Source: Trichothermofontia sichuanensis B231 (GTDB lineage: Bacteria; Cyanobacteriota; Cyanobacteriia; B231). From it: a stretch of 64,000 nucleotides of DNA. Positions 9,525 through 18,091 of this stretch are shown here, piece by piece. How positions within the stretch are numbered: the stretch's first letter is position 1; the number at the start of each line of letters is the position of its first letter. Both the position numbers and the translations under genes were made by a program. A model generated the notes under the pieces. The model saw nothing but the letters and a program-made list of their open reading frames with translations, did no database searches and was not told where the DNA came from. The stretch covers positions 3,305,741-3,369,740 of the forward strand of contig NZ_CP110848.1 of NCBI RefSeq assembly GCF_026240635.1, given 5' to 3'.

Positions 9525-9751
9525 TATGGTCGATCCAAATAAGAACGACACGGCTCTTCTGGGGTTTTGGGGTAAACAGTATCAGCAACTACAAATAAAC
9601 GATCGCAAACGCTGAGTTTATGGTGGGAGCGCTACGCGCTCCCACCATAAACTCAGGAGAGCCAACGACACAGTTTTTGAGTCCCCTCTCCCGCGCTGGG
9701 AGAGGGGTTGGGGGTGAGGGTGCTGTTTCAGCCTAAATGGCAATGACTATA
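9525..9751. repeat. Dispersed repeat A, copy 1, interrupted by a MITE
   Basis: The outer parts match the 107 bp repeat at 19746-19852: the left end reads TATGGTCGATCCAAATAAG, and the right end ends CTAAATGGCAATGACTATA. The middle is split by the 112 bp element at 9552-9663 with an 8 bp duplication. Removing the insert and one duplication restores a repeat of about 107 bp. Confidence 0.85.
9552..9663 (+). mobile_element. MITE-like element B, copy 1
   Basis: A 112 bp element starting GGCTCTTCTGGG and ending CTCAGGAGAGCC (imperfect terminal inverted repeats). It is flanked by the perfect 8 bp duplication AACGACAC at 9544-9551 and 9664-9671. An internal hairpin at 9612-9656 has arms of 21 bases and a 3-base loop. 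It has no coding capacity. Ends of the form GGCTCTTC and 8 bp duplications are, from memory, typical of ISL3-family insertion sequences. Confidence 0.85.
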
Positions 9752-9895
9752 TGAGACTCATCTGATGGGAGAGACACAAGGGGGTGGACACAGACTTGGT
9801 TAGCTGAAAATCTTTTCCCCTCATCCCTGAATCCCTTCGCCCCTTGTGGGAGAAGGGACTTACACCGCTCATCTATCAACTCCCCTGAACCCTCA

Positions 9896-10492
9896 TCAAC
9901 CTCGACCCGGCTTGATGACCTTCAGCGTCATCGCAATTTCCTCAACCACGTTATTCAAAAAGAGGCTCTCTTGCATAAACAGGGCCTCATCGATCGGCCT
10001 TTCGGGATGTCGCTGGTGCCAGAAGGCGCTGGGTTTGAGGTGGGTTCTGATCATCTCAAAGTCAACGCCCAAGTGCAGCCCCAAGGTTGAAAAGGGGAGT
10101 CCTTTTTCGATCCACTCGCGGTTAAGACGTTGATCAAACAGTCGCAAACCGGTCGGGGTAATCGCCCGCACATGGGTGGGATCATTGAGGAAGTTTTCAT
10201 GGCGGGGATGGGGAACCACGATATCAATCAAAGCCCCTGGTTGGCAAATGCGATACATCTCCTGGATAATGCCCAAGTAGATATCGGCGGTTTTACCCAA
10301 ATGCTCCAATACATGGATCAGGCAAATTTCGCTGACACTGTTATCCGCCCACGGCCAGGGCAATTGTTCTAAGTCCAGGGATAGATCGGGGTCCCCAAAG
10401 CGATCGACATTGAGATAGCCGGCCATTTTTTGACTTCCACACCCCAGGTTGAGACGAAGGGGTGGGGTGTCCAGGTTCTCGGTTGCAATCAT
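9896..10492 (-). CDS. Class I SAM-dependent methyltransferase
   Basis: A 198-residue protein with the SAM-binding motif LNLGCGSQK near residue 15, an acidic motif II (NVDRFGDPDLSLDL), and VSEICLIHVLEHL followed by a post-II region typical of class I methyltransferases acting on small molecules, sugars or lipids. The substrate cannot be told. Its ATG overlaps the stop of the upstream CocE-type hydrolase gene by 4 bases, so the two are translationally coupled. Confidence 0.8.
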   Translation of the reverse strand: MIATENLDTPPLRLNLGCGSQKMAGYLNVDRFGDPDLSLDLEQLPWPWADNSVSEICLIHVLEHLGKTADIYLGIIQEMYRICQPGALIDIVVPHPRHENFLNDPTHVRAITPTGLRLFDQRLNREWIEKGLPFSTLGLHLGVDFEMIRTHLKPSAFWHQRHPERPIDEALFMQESLFLNNVVEEIAMTLKVIKPGRG

Positions 10493-12156
10493 CTGTCTTG
10501 ACCCTTGACCTCAGCCAACGTTATCCCCAAGCTACTGGGGAAATTGTCCCCCATCTTAACGACGATCGTAATCACTTGGGCATCCATCAGCCGCCCCGTC
10601 GCTAAAGCTGCCCCTGTTCCCAGATTGAGGGCATAGGCTGGAAAACACGCCGCACTCAGGCTGAGTCGGAGGGCATGACCAGGCGGAATCTGGGCACAGG
10701 TGGGTTGCAGTGGTATGCGGTAGGGCGGGCACGATTGCGCTGCCGTGATTCGCCGATAGCCTTGGCTGAGGTGATAAACCCGCCCATCGTCGTAAACTTC
10801 TGACAGAATTACACAGAGATCAAAACTGGGTCGATCAGCTTCACACCAGAGATCCACCCACAGGTTCCCCGCTAGGTGTAGCGCCTGGGTGAGGGGGGCA
10901 CTGGTATAGGTCAGAACATCACTCCGGCCATCGATCGCCCGTCGTTCAAAGGGACCCGCAGGGGCAGCGGCATGTCCCCCCAAGGCGGGTACCGGTCGCC
11001 AGGGATCGTGAACCAGGACATCCTGGACTGTGGGTCGCTCGGTGATGGCCGCTTCGCCCGCCTCCCTCATCACCAGTTGGCCAGCATCCTCCCGTATACT
11101 GGCGAGGCCATTACTGGTCAGTTGGTAGAGCCGGGTCTGCCCCTGGGGCCAAGCAGGGAACGATCGCCACTGATTGCTCCCCATTTCAAATAAACGCACC
11201 GGCAGTTCCCTGTCTAGTCCCTGATCCTGTCCCTTGAGGAACTGATCAAACCAGCGCAATTGCACCTGATCGACTGGACTCGCCGCTGCCGGGCCAAAGT
11301 CGATCGCCCCTACCTGGCGAGACCAGGGGAGATGTGCCCAGGGACCAATGAGTAAGTGTTGCGGGAAGACGCTGCGCTCGGCCATTTCCTGATAGAGACG
11401 CAAATTGCCCCGCAGGTAAGGATCAAACCAGCCACCGATGTGGAGCATCGGCAAGTCAACGCCAGATAAATCGGGCGATCGCGATCGCCAATACTCCCCC
11501 GGCTGCTCGTGACGTAACCAGTCGTGGTAGAAGGAGTCAGGTGCGAGGGCCTGCAACTGACGCGGATTGGCCGGAATGGGATCGATCAGGGGAAGCTGGC
11601 GGGAGGCGGCATAGAGTTGCTGGTAGGTGCTGGCATGACCTTGGCGACGGGCAGTTTCAGCCGCTAATTGGATGGCCCAGCCAAGATTAGCTTGCAGGCA
11701 AAATGCGCCCCCCTCATAAGCCCAGTCGGCATAAAGGTCATAGCCCACCATTGCTGGACAGATCACTTTCAGAGCAGGCGGACGGGCAGCAGCAGCATAG
11801 AGTTGGGTCATCCCCTGGTAGGAAAAGCCATACATCCCCACCTCACCCGTACTGCCAGGAAGTTGCGCCGCCCAGTTCACCGTTTCCAGGCCATCTTCAA
11901 CTTCATGGGCAAAGAGATCAAACTTCCCCTCTGAAGTCCCCCGTCCCCGCACATCCTGAATGACCACGATATACCCGTGAGCGGCATACCAACTGGGGTG
12001 GGCATACACGACCGTGGACGCGATCGCCCGGCCATAGGGCTGGCGCATCAGCAAAACGGGAAATAACCCAGCGATCGCGGGCCGGTAAATATCAGCATCG
12101 AGCCGAACCCCATCGCGGGTTATGAGAGAATCAGTAGTCTTGTTGACAGGTAGCAT
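10489..12156 (-). CDS. CocE/NonD family alpha/beta hydrolase
   Basis: A 555-residue protein. The N-terminal half is an alpha/beta hydrolase of the X-Pro dipeptidyl-peptidase/CocE type: DVRGRGTSEG near residue 68, nucleophile Ser112 in GFSYQG, and GPWAHLPWS carrying the likely catalytic His. The C-terminal 200 residues form the jelly-roll typical of the family (APLTQALHLAGNLWVDLW through LRLSLSAACFPAY). Such enzymes cleave acyl esters or amides; the substrate is unknown. It is the first gene of a two-gene operon with the methyltransferase. Confidence 0.88.
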   Translation of the reverse strand: MLPVNKTTDSLITRDGVRLDADIYRPAIAGLFPVLLMRQPYGRAIASTVVYAHPSWYAAHGYIVVIQDVRGRGTSEGKFDLFAHEVEDGLETVNWAAQLPGSTGEVGMYGFSYQGMTQLYAAAARPPALKVICPAMVGYDLYADWAYEGGAFCLQANLGWAIQLAAETARRQGHASTYQQLYAASRQLPLIDPIPANPRQLQALAPDSFYHDWLRHEQPGEYWRSRSPDLSGVDLPMLHIGGWFDPYLRGNLRLYQEMAERSVFPQHLLIGPWAHLPWSRQVGAIDFGPAAASPVDQVQLRWFDQFLKGQDQGLDRELPVRLFEMGSNQWRSFPAWPQGQTRLYQLTSNGLASIREDAGQLVMREAGEAAITERPTVQDVLVHDPWRPVPALGGHAAAPAGPFERRAIDGRSDVLTYTSAPLTQALHLAGNLWVDLWCEADRPSFDLCVILSEVYDDGRVYHLSQGYRRITAAQSCPPYRIPLQPTCAQIPPGHALRLSLSAACFPAYALNLGTGAALATGRLMDAQVITIVVKMGDNFPSSLGITLAEVKGQDR

Positions 12157-12517
12157 GGGGGTATGTTAACCCTAATCCACGCCTTTGGCTCTGCCATTTC
12201 AGGGTACCCGCTCCAGCAAGGGATCGAATGGATCGGATCCTGGTGAAAGCCTCCCACCTTGGCCAGCAGCCGGATTTTCAAGTCCCTCTCCCACTCTGGG
12301 AGAGGAATGTAGGGTGAGGGTCGTAAAATTTGGAAGCCCCCATCCAAGTTCATCGGAAGCATCTCAGTTGGGCAAGATGCAGCCCTCATCCCCCACCCCC
12401 TTCTCCCAAGTGGGGCGAAGGGGAGCCGGATTTTCAAGTCCCTCTCCCGCTCTGGGAGAGGGATTTAGGGTGAGGGCCGCACAAGTGAGATGCACCCAAG
12501 TTCATCACCCTTAAGCT
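12157..12517. repeat. Intergenic region with a direct repeat of period 155
   Basis: Two copies of a roughly 52 bp sequence (AGCCGGATTTTCAAGTCCCT onward, containing CCTCTCCC-GGGAGAGG) lie at 12269-12320 and 12424-12476. Related CCAAGTTCATC segments follow both. The CCCTCTCCC/GGGAGAGGG core resembles that of repeat A. I see no gene here. Confidence 0.6.
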
Positions 12518-12751
12518 TTAGGCATTCGGGAGTAGATTGCTGGTGTAAGCATCAACGACGTCAAAGGCGGGTGTCCGGGTTTGGTGATCGATGCTTTGGC
12601 CGGTCACCACTTCCGAGAGCTTTTCAAACGACGCCGATCGCCAGTTACGGGCATGAATCGGCTTAGTTTGTTCGCCCCGGAAATAAGCTTGGGTCCCGAT
12701 GATCGAAGCCGCAACCCAACCCACAATCAGTACAGAAATTACGATAGCCAT
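12518..12751 (-). CDS. Small single-pass membrane protein (possible photosystem-associated)
   Basis: A 77-residue protein. One membrane helix (MAIVISVLIVGWVAASIIGT) is followed by AYFRGEQTKPIHARNW and a soluble tail. The N-terminal layout is that of small thylakoid proteins, and the sequence recalls a conserved cyanobacterial family possibly equal to Psb35; I cannot confirm that name. A Shine-Dalgarno-like AGGAGGT lies just upstream. It is the most distal of three short same-strand genes at 12518-13377, which have separate gaps of about 120-150 bases. Confidence 0.65.
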   Translation of the reverse strand: MAIVISVLIVGWVAASIIGTQAYFRGEQTKPIHARNWRSASFEKLSEVVTGQSIDHQTRTPAFDVVDAYTSNLLPNA

Positions 12752-12897
12752 TGTTAGTACCTCCTGATTAAAAAATCTGAATCAACCAATCTACTTAACC
12801 TCAACACACCACACAAACCATCCATGCCAATGGAAACAGCCCAGTTGCTTCTATTCAGTGGATGAAGTTTCCCAGACTCTAGCCAAAAGCTAGCTTT

Positions 12898-13095
12898 CTA
12901 GGCCAGTAAACCTAATTTCTTACCATTGTCACGGGCTAGGCGAATCAGGTTTTGCCGCTGGGTCCGATCAATCCCCAGGCGATTGCAAACATCGGTAATC
13001 ACCTGGGAATGAAGGGCGATCGCCTTACCGCGAATCTTAATGAATTTGGCATCACCCAGGGCCTTACGAACCAGAACGACGATCGGTGCAAACAT
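12898..13095 (-). CDS. Conserved small basic cyanobacterial protein
   Basis: A 65-residue protein with the pattern FAPIVVLVRKALG, then IRGKAIALHSQVIT, CNRLGI and RQNLIRLARDNGKKLGLLA. Proteins of this size and pattern are widespread in cyanobacteria; some databases label them electron transporter without good support, and I assign no function. The ATG at 13095 is preceded by GGAGGAC. It lies between two small membrane proteins on the same strand. Confidence 0.7.
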   Translation of the reverse strand: MFAPIVVLVRKALGDAKFIKIRGKAIALHSQVITDVCNRLGIDRTQRQNLIRLARDNGKKLGLLA

Positions 13096-13212
13096 AGTTG
13101 AGTCCTCCAGATAGATCTGAAATTAACGGCTGTAGAGAACGGAACCTAAGCAAAAAACTTCAGGCAAGAAATTCAAGCAGCAACTTGCAACCCCGTAGTT
13201 GCACCAGTCGCC

Positions 13213-13377
13213 CTAGGCCGCTGCGGCCACCCCAATCAACAAACTGACAAAGAGCATCGCAACAGCACCTTGCAGGGCGTATTGCCGCTGCTGAGCCTCG
13301 GATGGATAGGTCGCGTAGGTCATCGCTGGCTCCATCGCGTAGCTATTCAAAACGCCTCGGTCATCGGTGGTGTACAT
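13213..13377 (-). CDS. psb34: Photosystem II assembly protein Psb34-like (Ssl1498 family)
   Basis: A 54-residue protein from the ATG at 13377 (MYTTDDRGVLNSYAMEP), chosen because AAGGAA lies about 9 bases upstream and because the family begins MYTT. A longer frame reaches an ATG at 13404 and beyond. The C-terminal half is one membrane helix (ALQGAVAMLFVSLLIGVAA) preceded by YPSEAQQRQY. In Synechocystis the Ssl1498/Psb34 protein binds photosystem II assembly intermediates at the CP47 side; the assignment rests on remembered sequence. Confidence 0.7.
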   Translation of the reverse strand: MYTTDDRGVLNSYAMEPAMTYATYPSEAQQRQYALQGAVAMLFVSLLIGVAAAA

Positions 13378-13760
13378 GGAACTGGTTCCTTGAGTTGCGG
13401 TCATTTGTAACTTTATGTAAATAACTATAACGACAATGTAACAATATTGCAACATTTATTGCAAAAATTTTTCTGAGATGGTAAAGCGACCGGGGAGCCG
13501 ATGGGGGATGGGGGAGATGCCCGTTCTCCTCGTGATGGCCGGGTGACGAGGAGACGTGAAGTTTGACGAAGTTACTGGGTTTTGTCCTGATCGGTCAGCG
13601 GGGACATCGTTTGGGTGGGTTAAGGCTTTTCTAAGCAGCTTGGCCGATCGGTCCATACCGTTCGTACCCTCTCTCCGCCGGAGAATCTGCTTGAGTCTCC
13701 CCTGGAGCATTACTCCTAGCATCTACCGTGTCCCCAACCCTCTAGAGACTGGAAACGACT

Positions 13761-14786
13761 ATGCATTCCCCCTGTCTGTCTGAACCCGCCCTAGCTGGAG
13801 CCATGTCGCTGCCCTGCGATAGCATCGCGACGCCAACGGCCTATCGTTTGGAATTCACCCCAGACGCTTGGCAAGGTGTTATTCATCAAGCTGAGGTGGC
13901 CCTCTGCGAAAGTGAGGTCTACCGTCGAGCATTGGCTAAATTGCGCCAAACCTTGGGTGAAGGCGCGGAAGAGTTACAATCTCTGCTCCACACGATCGGG
14001 CAAGAGGCCATTCGCCTTGCCTTAAAACAATTCACCCAGCATCCGGATCTGGCGACGGTGGTCCCGCCCCCGGATGTCACCGTTCCCCCGCCCGCACCAT
14101 CAGATTCACCACCAGCCGCCTCCGCACCAGAAAATCGCGCGGCGATCCTCCTAGCGGAGGATTGGGTACCGAATCCGAAGCAGGAACTGCCTAAGAAACC
14201 CCGCCTGCGCAAGGCCCAACAACAGGCGATCGCCGCCGCTCAAGCCCGGGAAGAACGGCTATTAGAAATTGGCAGAATTCTCAAGCAAGCGCGGGCCAAA
14301 AACCGACTCTCCCTAGGGCAACTCCATAGCCTCACGCTGGTTCCTACCCACCAGATTACGGCCCTTGAAACCGGCCAACTCAACCAACTGCCCGAAGATA
14401 TCTATATTCGCGGATTTATTCGACGACTCGGCAATGCCTTGGGACTGAATGGGACGGAACTGGCGGCTTCCCTACCCAAGGATGATCCCAATCGGGGCGT
14501 GGTGCCTTCCTGGTACCATCCGATCAAGGACAAGGGCCTGTACCTCCAACCCAGTCATCTGTACTTAGGCTATGCGGCTGTCATGGTGGGGGCAATGGGC
14601 GGATTGGCCTGGGCCACCCAACAAACGACACCGGAAGCTGTGGCCCACCCCGGGGTGCCCCCTGCCGCTAGCTTGCTTTCCCAAGCCGAGAAGGCAGCAC
14701 CGATCGCCCATACACCCGGTATGCAGACCAATGGCAAGGTAGCGGTCGGTTCGGAGATGGCTGCCCCGGAAGCACTGCCCTATTGA
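13761..14786 (+). CDS. RodZ-like helix-turn-helix membrane protein
   Basis: A 341-residue protein. The N-terminal 90 residues are helical, then come a Pro-rich linker and a HTH_25/RodZ-type domain at about 165-245 (LLEIGRILKQARAKNRLSL, then YIRGFIRRLGNALGLNGTELA). One membrane segment follows near 275-295 (HLYLGYAAVMVGAMGGLAWA), with a short periplasmic tail. RodZ proteins link MreB to the cell wall machinery; cyanobacterial homologues with a long N-terminal extension are usually labelled only HTH-domain proteins. Start at ATG 13761 with GGAAA upstream; ATG 13803 is an alternative. Confidence 0.75.
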   Translation: MHSPCLSEPALAGAMSLPCDSIATPTAYRLEFTPDAWQGVIHQAEVALCESEVYRRALAKLRQTLGEGAEELQSLLHTIGQEAIRLALKQFTQHPDLATVVPPPDVTVPPPAPSDSPPAASAPENRAAILLAEDWVPNPKQELPKKPRLRKAQQQAIAAAQAREERLLEIGRILKQARAKNRLSLGQLHSLTLVPTHQITALETGQLNQLPEDIYIRGFIRRLGNALGLNGTELAASLPKDDPNRGVVPSWYHPIKDKGLYLQPSHLYLGYAAVMVGAMGGLAWATQQTTPEAVAHPGVPPAASLLSQAEKAAPIAHTPGMQTNGKVAVGSEMAAPEALPY

Positions 14787-14800
14787 GGAGGCTATGAATA

Positions 14801-14907
14801 TATAGTCATTGCCATTTAGACTGAAACAGCACCCTCACCCCCAACCCCTCTCCCAAAGCGGCAGAGGGGAGTCAACAACTGTGTCGTTCTTATTTGGATT
14901 GACTATA
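14801..14907. repeat. Dispersed repeat A, copy 2 (107 bp)
   Basis: Runs from TATAGTCATTGCCATTTAGA to TTATTTGGATTGACTATA, in the opposite orientation to the copy at 19746. The ends share the inverted 8-mer TATAGTCA. The centre holds the CCCTCTCCC-type core. It lies just after the RodZ-like gene and could act as a transcript end. Confidence 0.8.
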
Positions 14908-15029
14908 TACAACTAAACTGGATACAACTAAACTGGTGTGCGAATCAGTGGTGTGCGAATTGGGTATCCTTGCACGTCACGATCGTTGTCCCTCAACAGA
15001 TTGCCCTGTCCGGACGAACGGACTGCCCG

Positions 15030-16226
15030 CTAACGCACCTCAATGCGGGCCAGTTGTGCCCCTCGGTAATAGTGCAACACGATTTGCTGATAGTTATAGC
15101 CTTGTTGCGCCATGCTGTAGGCTCCCCATTGGCTCATGCCTAGGCCATGCCCAAATCCCCGCCCAACTACCTGGAAAGCCGTGGGGACTGCGGACTTATT
15201 TTGCCCAGTCTTGGGAATGACGGCGAACAGGGTACTGCGCAACCCCAAGGCGTCGCGGAGATCTCGGCCACTGATCGTGCGTTGTCCGGCAGTCCCCACT
15301 ACCTTCATCGATACCACCCGCCCTTGAGGCGTTTTCCGGATCGGGGTCATAGAAATCACATTACCCACCCCGGCAATCAGACGGCTTAACTGCTCCTGGG
15401 TAAAGTCCTTGGTCCACTGAAAAACAGGGGCACCTTGATCAAAGTCGGGTACACCCCGCAAATATGGCAATGGCGTACTCCACACATCCTCAACGTTTTC
15501 AGTATGACCACCGGAGGAGGAATGGAAAACCGCCTCAATCACCTGGCCGTTGTAGGTTAAAACTTGCCCAGCGGTCGCATTAACCGCTGCCTGGGTCGTT
15601 GGGGCTTCGTCCTTGACGCCCCGATAAACCTGGGAAGCGATCGTGTCATCGACATCAAAGTAACGACCAGTAGCCTTTTGGCGACGGTTGAGCGCAAACG
15701 ATCGCGCCGCCACTGCCTGAGCTTTGAGGGCTTCCTGGGGCCAGTTCGGACTCATCTCTGCCCCCAACACACTGTAGAGATATTGCTCTAGATCCACGTA
15801 GTTAACTGCTGCCAGTCCCCCATTGACAGGTAATAATAAGGTTCGCCCGCGATACCAGCGATCGCCAATCCAGACCAAACCCTCCCCATTGGGTTCGACC
15901 CAAATTTGCTCCGCCTGCTTACCAGCGAGGGAAACCCTGCCGCCCTGAAGTCGAGCTTCTTGGGCATTCATGCTGGGCAGTTGGCCCAGGGATTGGCCGG
16001 CTCCATTGCGGAGGATAGCATTGGTAGACGTTCCTACCCGAATCCGACTCGCGCCCTCCTCAATGGCAACTCGCAGTTCCAGAGCGGCACTCGCCGGTGC
16101 GATCGTCAATATCCAAAGGAAAAGGGAGAACCACCAATGGCGTCTCCCCCAAAGCCTGGGCGTATTGAAAGTAACGGATGGGTTGAGCCAACGGAATAGT
16201 GAAGTCGCGAACGGATTCAAGCTCAT
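15030..16226 (-). CDS. SpoIID/LytB domain exported protein
   Basis: A 398-residue protein with an N-terminal signal/anchor (WWFSLFLWILTIAPASA). The SpoIID/LytB domain follows: NYVDLEQYLYSVLGAEMSPNWPQEALKAQA, AARSFAL, FHSSSGGHTENVEDVW and the closing GRGFGHGLGMSQWGAYSMA. In Bacillus, SpoIID is a lytic transglycosylase that cuts denuded glycan; cyanobacterial members are presumed to remodel septal or peripheral wall. Start at ATG 16226. It reads away from the prmA terminator region. Confidence 0.88.
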   Translation of the reverse strand: MSLNPFATSLFRWLNPSVTFNTPRLWGRRHWWFSLFLWILTIAPASAALELRVAIEEGASRIRVGTSTNAILRNGAGQSLGQLPSMNAQEARLQGGRVSLAGKQAEQIWVEPNGEGLVWIGDRWYRGRTLLLPVNGGLAAVNYVDLEQYLYSVLGAEMSPNWPQEALKAQAVAARSFALNRRQKATGRYFDVDDTIASQVYRGVKDEAPTTQAAVNATAGQVLTYNGQVIEAVFHSSSGGHTENVEDVWSTPLPYLRGVPDFDQGAPVFQWTKDFTQEQLSRLIAGVGNVISMTPIRKTPQGRVVSMKVVGTAGQRTISGRDLRDALGLRSTLFAVIPKTGQNKSAVPTAFQVVGRGFGHGLGMSQWGAYSMAQQGYNYQQIVLHYYRGAQLARIEVR

Positions 16227-16264
16227 GCTAACAGTCTCCTCACAACGGTAAGCTGAGTGCTGGG

Positions 16265-16444
16265 ATGATCAGGGAATGGGCCAAAATTGGGGTCAACACG
16301 GTGACCGGAATCGGTGTTGCCGCAGGTGTAGTCGCCACTAGTGATCGCGACGATCACCAGCGGCACACTCTCAACCCTGAGCAAGGTTCAGAACCAGAGA
16401 AAACTCTCAACACCCAGCGGAACATAAACACAAAATCTCGCTAA
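16265..16444 (+). CDS. Possible 59-residue small protein
   Basis: ATG 16265 to TAA 16444, below usual ORF cut-offs. The N-terminus is mildly hydrophobic (IGVNTVTGIGVAAGVVATS) and the rest is polar and charged (DRDDHQRH, EPEKTLNTQRN). It is divergent from the SpoIID gene. There is no convincing ribosome site and no recognised family, so this is a weak candidate in a 400-base gap. Confidence 0.25.
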   Translation: MIREWAKIGVNTVTGIGVAAGVVATSDRDDHQRHTLNPEQGSEPEKTLNTQRNINTKSR

Positions 16445-16455
16445 AGAACATAGCC

Positions 16456-16518
16456 CCTTGACGGTGTCTTGCTAGAAAGACTGGCCCTAATTCTGGCAAG
16501 TTCCAAGCGCCGTCAAGG
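16456..16518. other. Strong two-stage hairpin, possible structured RNA
   Basis: The outer arms CCTTGACGGTG (16456-16466) and CGCCGTCAAGG (16508-16518) pair over 11 positions with one G-U. The inner arms CTTGCTAGAA (16468-16477) and TTCTGGCAAG (16491-16500) pair over 10 positions with one G-U. There is no T-run on either side, so a simple terminator is unlikely. It lies between the SpoIID gene and the 3' end of prmA. I cannot match it to a known RNA family. Confidence 0.45.
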
Positions 16519-16604
16519 TGAATCGAGGTACCTGTGATTACGCTCAGTTTACCGGAACTTCCAATGTAAGTCACCAGCCGCCGCCGAGTCGGTCAGAAAT
16601 AGGT

Positions 16605-16630
16605 AAAAACCATACTGAGCGTTGACGCTC
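16605..16630 (-). terminator. Possible prmA terminator
   Basis: Just after the prmA stop, the minus strand reads GAGCG-TCAA-CGCTC, then 7 bases, then five Ts. The stem is short and the T-run distant, so this is only a weak factor-independent terminator. The same CGCTC/GAGCG bases can alternatively pair with 16541-16548. Confidence 0.35.
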
Positions 16631-16632
16631 GG

Positions 16633-17523
16633 CTATGAGCGCCGCACATTAAAGCAACACCAGTCTTGGCGACGCCAAAGGGTTCCCACCACCCAGCCAT
16701 TTTGCTCCAGTGCGTCAGCAACCGGCTTGGCTTGATCCAGCAAAACCCCACTGATAATGCCCCAACTTTCTGGCTTAATCAGATCGTTTAATTGCGGCAA
16801 CAAATCCACCACCACTTCAGCCAAAATGTTGCATAAGATACCATCGATCGGGGTTTCAGCTACCTCGCGCAGACGATCAACGCTGCCCAACTCCACCTGC
16901 ATCCGTTCTGCCACAATTTGATTCAAATCCCGATTGCTATTGGCAGCATGGACGGCCAACTCATCAATGTCTACGGCATAAATCTTTTTGGCACCGAGCA
17001 GTACTGCCCCAATACTGAGGATGCCTGAGCCACAGCCAATATCAGCAATGACACTGTCCGTCTCCCCCAACCCCAGGCGCATTTCCAGGGATTCCAGGCA
17101 GAGTTGAGTCGTCGGATGGGTACCCGTACCAAAGGCAGCACCCGGATCGAGGCGCAGGATCAGGCGTTGCGTATCGGCGGGGGGGGTCATCCAGGCGGGA
17201 CAGATGAGGAAGCGATCGCCAATTTCCTGGGGATGCCAGTGATCTTTCCAGGCGCTACTCCAATCTTCTTCATCAATCAGATGCCACTGAACGATCGGGA
17301 TGGGTTGCTGGATGGTGAGAGCATCCTGACGGAGTAGGAGCGATAGAGCGGCCAAATCCAACACGCGGGCTTGCCCTTCAGGCAAATAGGCTTTCACCAG
17401 GCTCATAGTTCCTTTGGTTTCAGTCGCAGTGCCACGACAACCAAACTTCCGCAGTCGCCAGAAGACCAGGTCATCCAGCACTGGATCGCAAAGCACTTGA
17501 ATTTCCCACCAGCTATTAGCCAA
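16633..17523 (-). CDS. prmA: Ribosomal protein L11 methyltransferase
   Basis: PrmA trimethylates ribosomal protein L11 using SAM. Seen: the PrmA hallmark [18 protein letters not shown] motif [27 protein letters not shown] and the NxxA-type motif [14 protein letters not shown]. The start chosen is TTG at 17523, which gives [10 protein letters not shown] as the N-terminus and 296 residues, as expected for cyanobacterial PrmA. The frame stays open to an ATG at 17646 that would overlap the upstream gene by 14 bases and add 41 unusual residues. It follows the glyoxalase-fold gene on the same strand. Confidence 0.9.
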   Translation of the reverse strand: MANSWWEIQVLCDPVLDDLVFWRLRKFGCRGTATETKGTMSLVKAYLPEGQARVLDLAALSLLLRQDALTIQQPIPIVQWHLIDEEDWSSAWKDHWHPQEIGDRFLICPAWMTPPADTQRLILRLDPGAAFGTGTHPTTQLCLESLEMRLGLGETDSVIADIGCGSGILSIGAVLLGAKKIYAVDIDELAVHAANSNRDLNQIVAERMQVELGSVDRLREVAETPIDGILCNILAEVVVDLLPQLNDLIKPESWGIISGVLLDQAKPVADALEQNGWVVGTLWRRQDWCCFNVRRS

Positions 17524-17632
17524 GGTTAGGGGGGTCCTCAGTCTGAACAGTGAAGGGTAGCCGGTAACCGCCTGGGCACTACCCGCTACAAGAATATCAG
17601 GAAGTTTCCGGTCAAGCGACAGGGCGTCAGCG

Positions 17633-18091
17633 TTAATCGGGATCACAGCGGATCTCGATCATAAACCCATCGGGATCGTAAAAATAGATGCCCCGCCCGG
17701 TGGGACGCGTAACAGGCCCCTGGGCGATCGCTACCTGATGCTGTTGCAGGATAGCCACGGCCTGATCAAAAGCGTCAGGGGCAATGTCGAAAGCCAGGTG
17801 GTTGGCACGGGTAAACTGGCGATCGGGGTCGGGATCGGGGGGCGTTAACGTCGGTTCCCAAAAGAGATCGAGCACGAGGCCATCCGGTGTCACAAAATTC
17901 GCCACTTTCCCTGCCTGCACCATCGCTCGCAGGGTGCTGGGTACCTCGTCACCGGTTAATTCATGGAGTCCTAACAGGGTGCCGTAAAAGTGGCGCGATC
18001 GCTCGAGATCGGCGACATTCAGAGCCAGATGATGCACCCGTCGAAGACAGCCGACCGAGAGACCAGAAAACTTAGGCATAGGGTTAATCAT
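17633..18091 (-). CDS. VOC-fold (glyoxalase/dioxygenase superfamily) protein
   Basis: A 152-residue protein with paired beta-alpha-beta-beta-beta modules: [23 protein letters not shown], then [14 protein letters not shown], and the closing [16 protein letters not shown]. The His, second-module His and Glu of a typical metal site are present (VHHLA, NHLAF, MIEI). Enzymatic role unknown; members include glyoxalase I, dioxygenases and fosfomycin-type transferases. It lies immediately upstream of prmA and is probably co-transcribed. M6 (MPKFSG) is an alternative start. Confidence 0.82.
   Translation of the reverse strand: MINPMPKFSGLSVGCLRRVHHLALNVADLERSRHFYGTLLGLHELTGDEVPSTLRAMVQAGKVANFVTPDGLVLDLFWEPTLTPPDPDPDRQFTRANHLAFDIAPDAFDQAVAILQQHQVAIAQGPVTRPTGRGIYFYDPDGFMIEIRCDPD

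Noticed and set aside
9442-9588. N-terminal extension of the HTH protein
   Set aside because: The extension runs through repeat A and the end of a MITE and matches translated repeat sequence found near other copies (VLIWID), so ATG 9441 is the better start.
12120-12514. Overlapping frames of 105-109 codons on both strands
   Set aside because: They translate a direct repeat with CCTCTCCC cores; no sign of coding.
13456-13783. Overlapping frames on both strands before the RodZ-like gene
   Set aside because: Frames of 75-88 codons on opposite strands with no motif; the region more likely holds promoters for the Psb34-like and RodZ-like genes.
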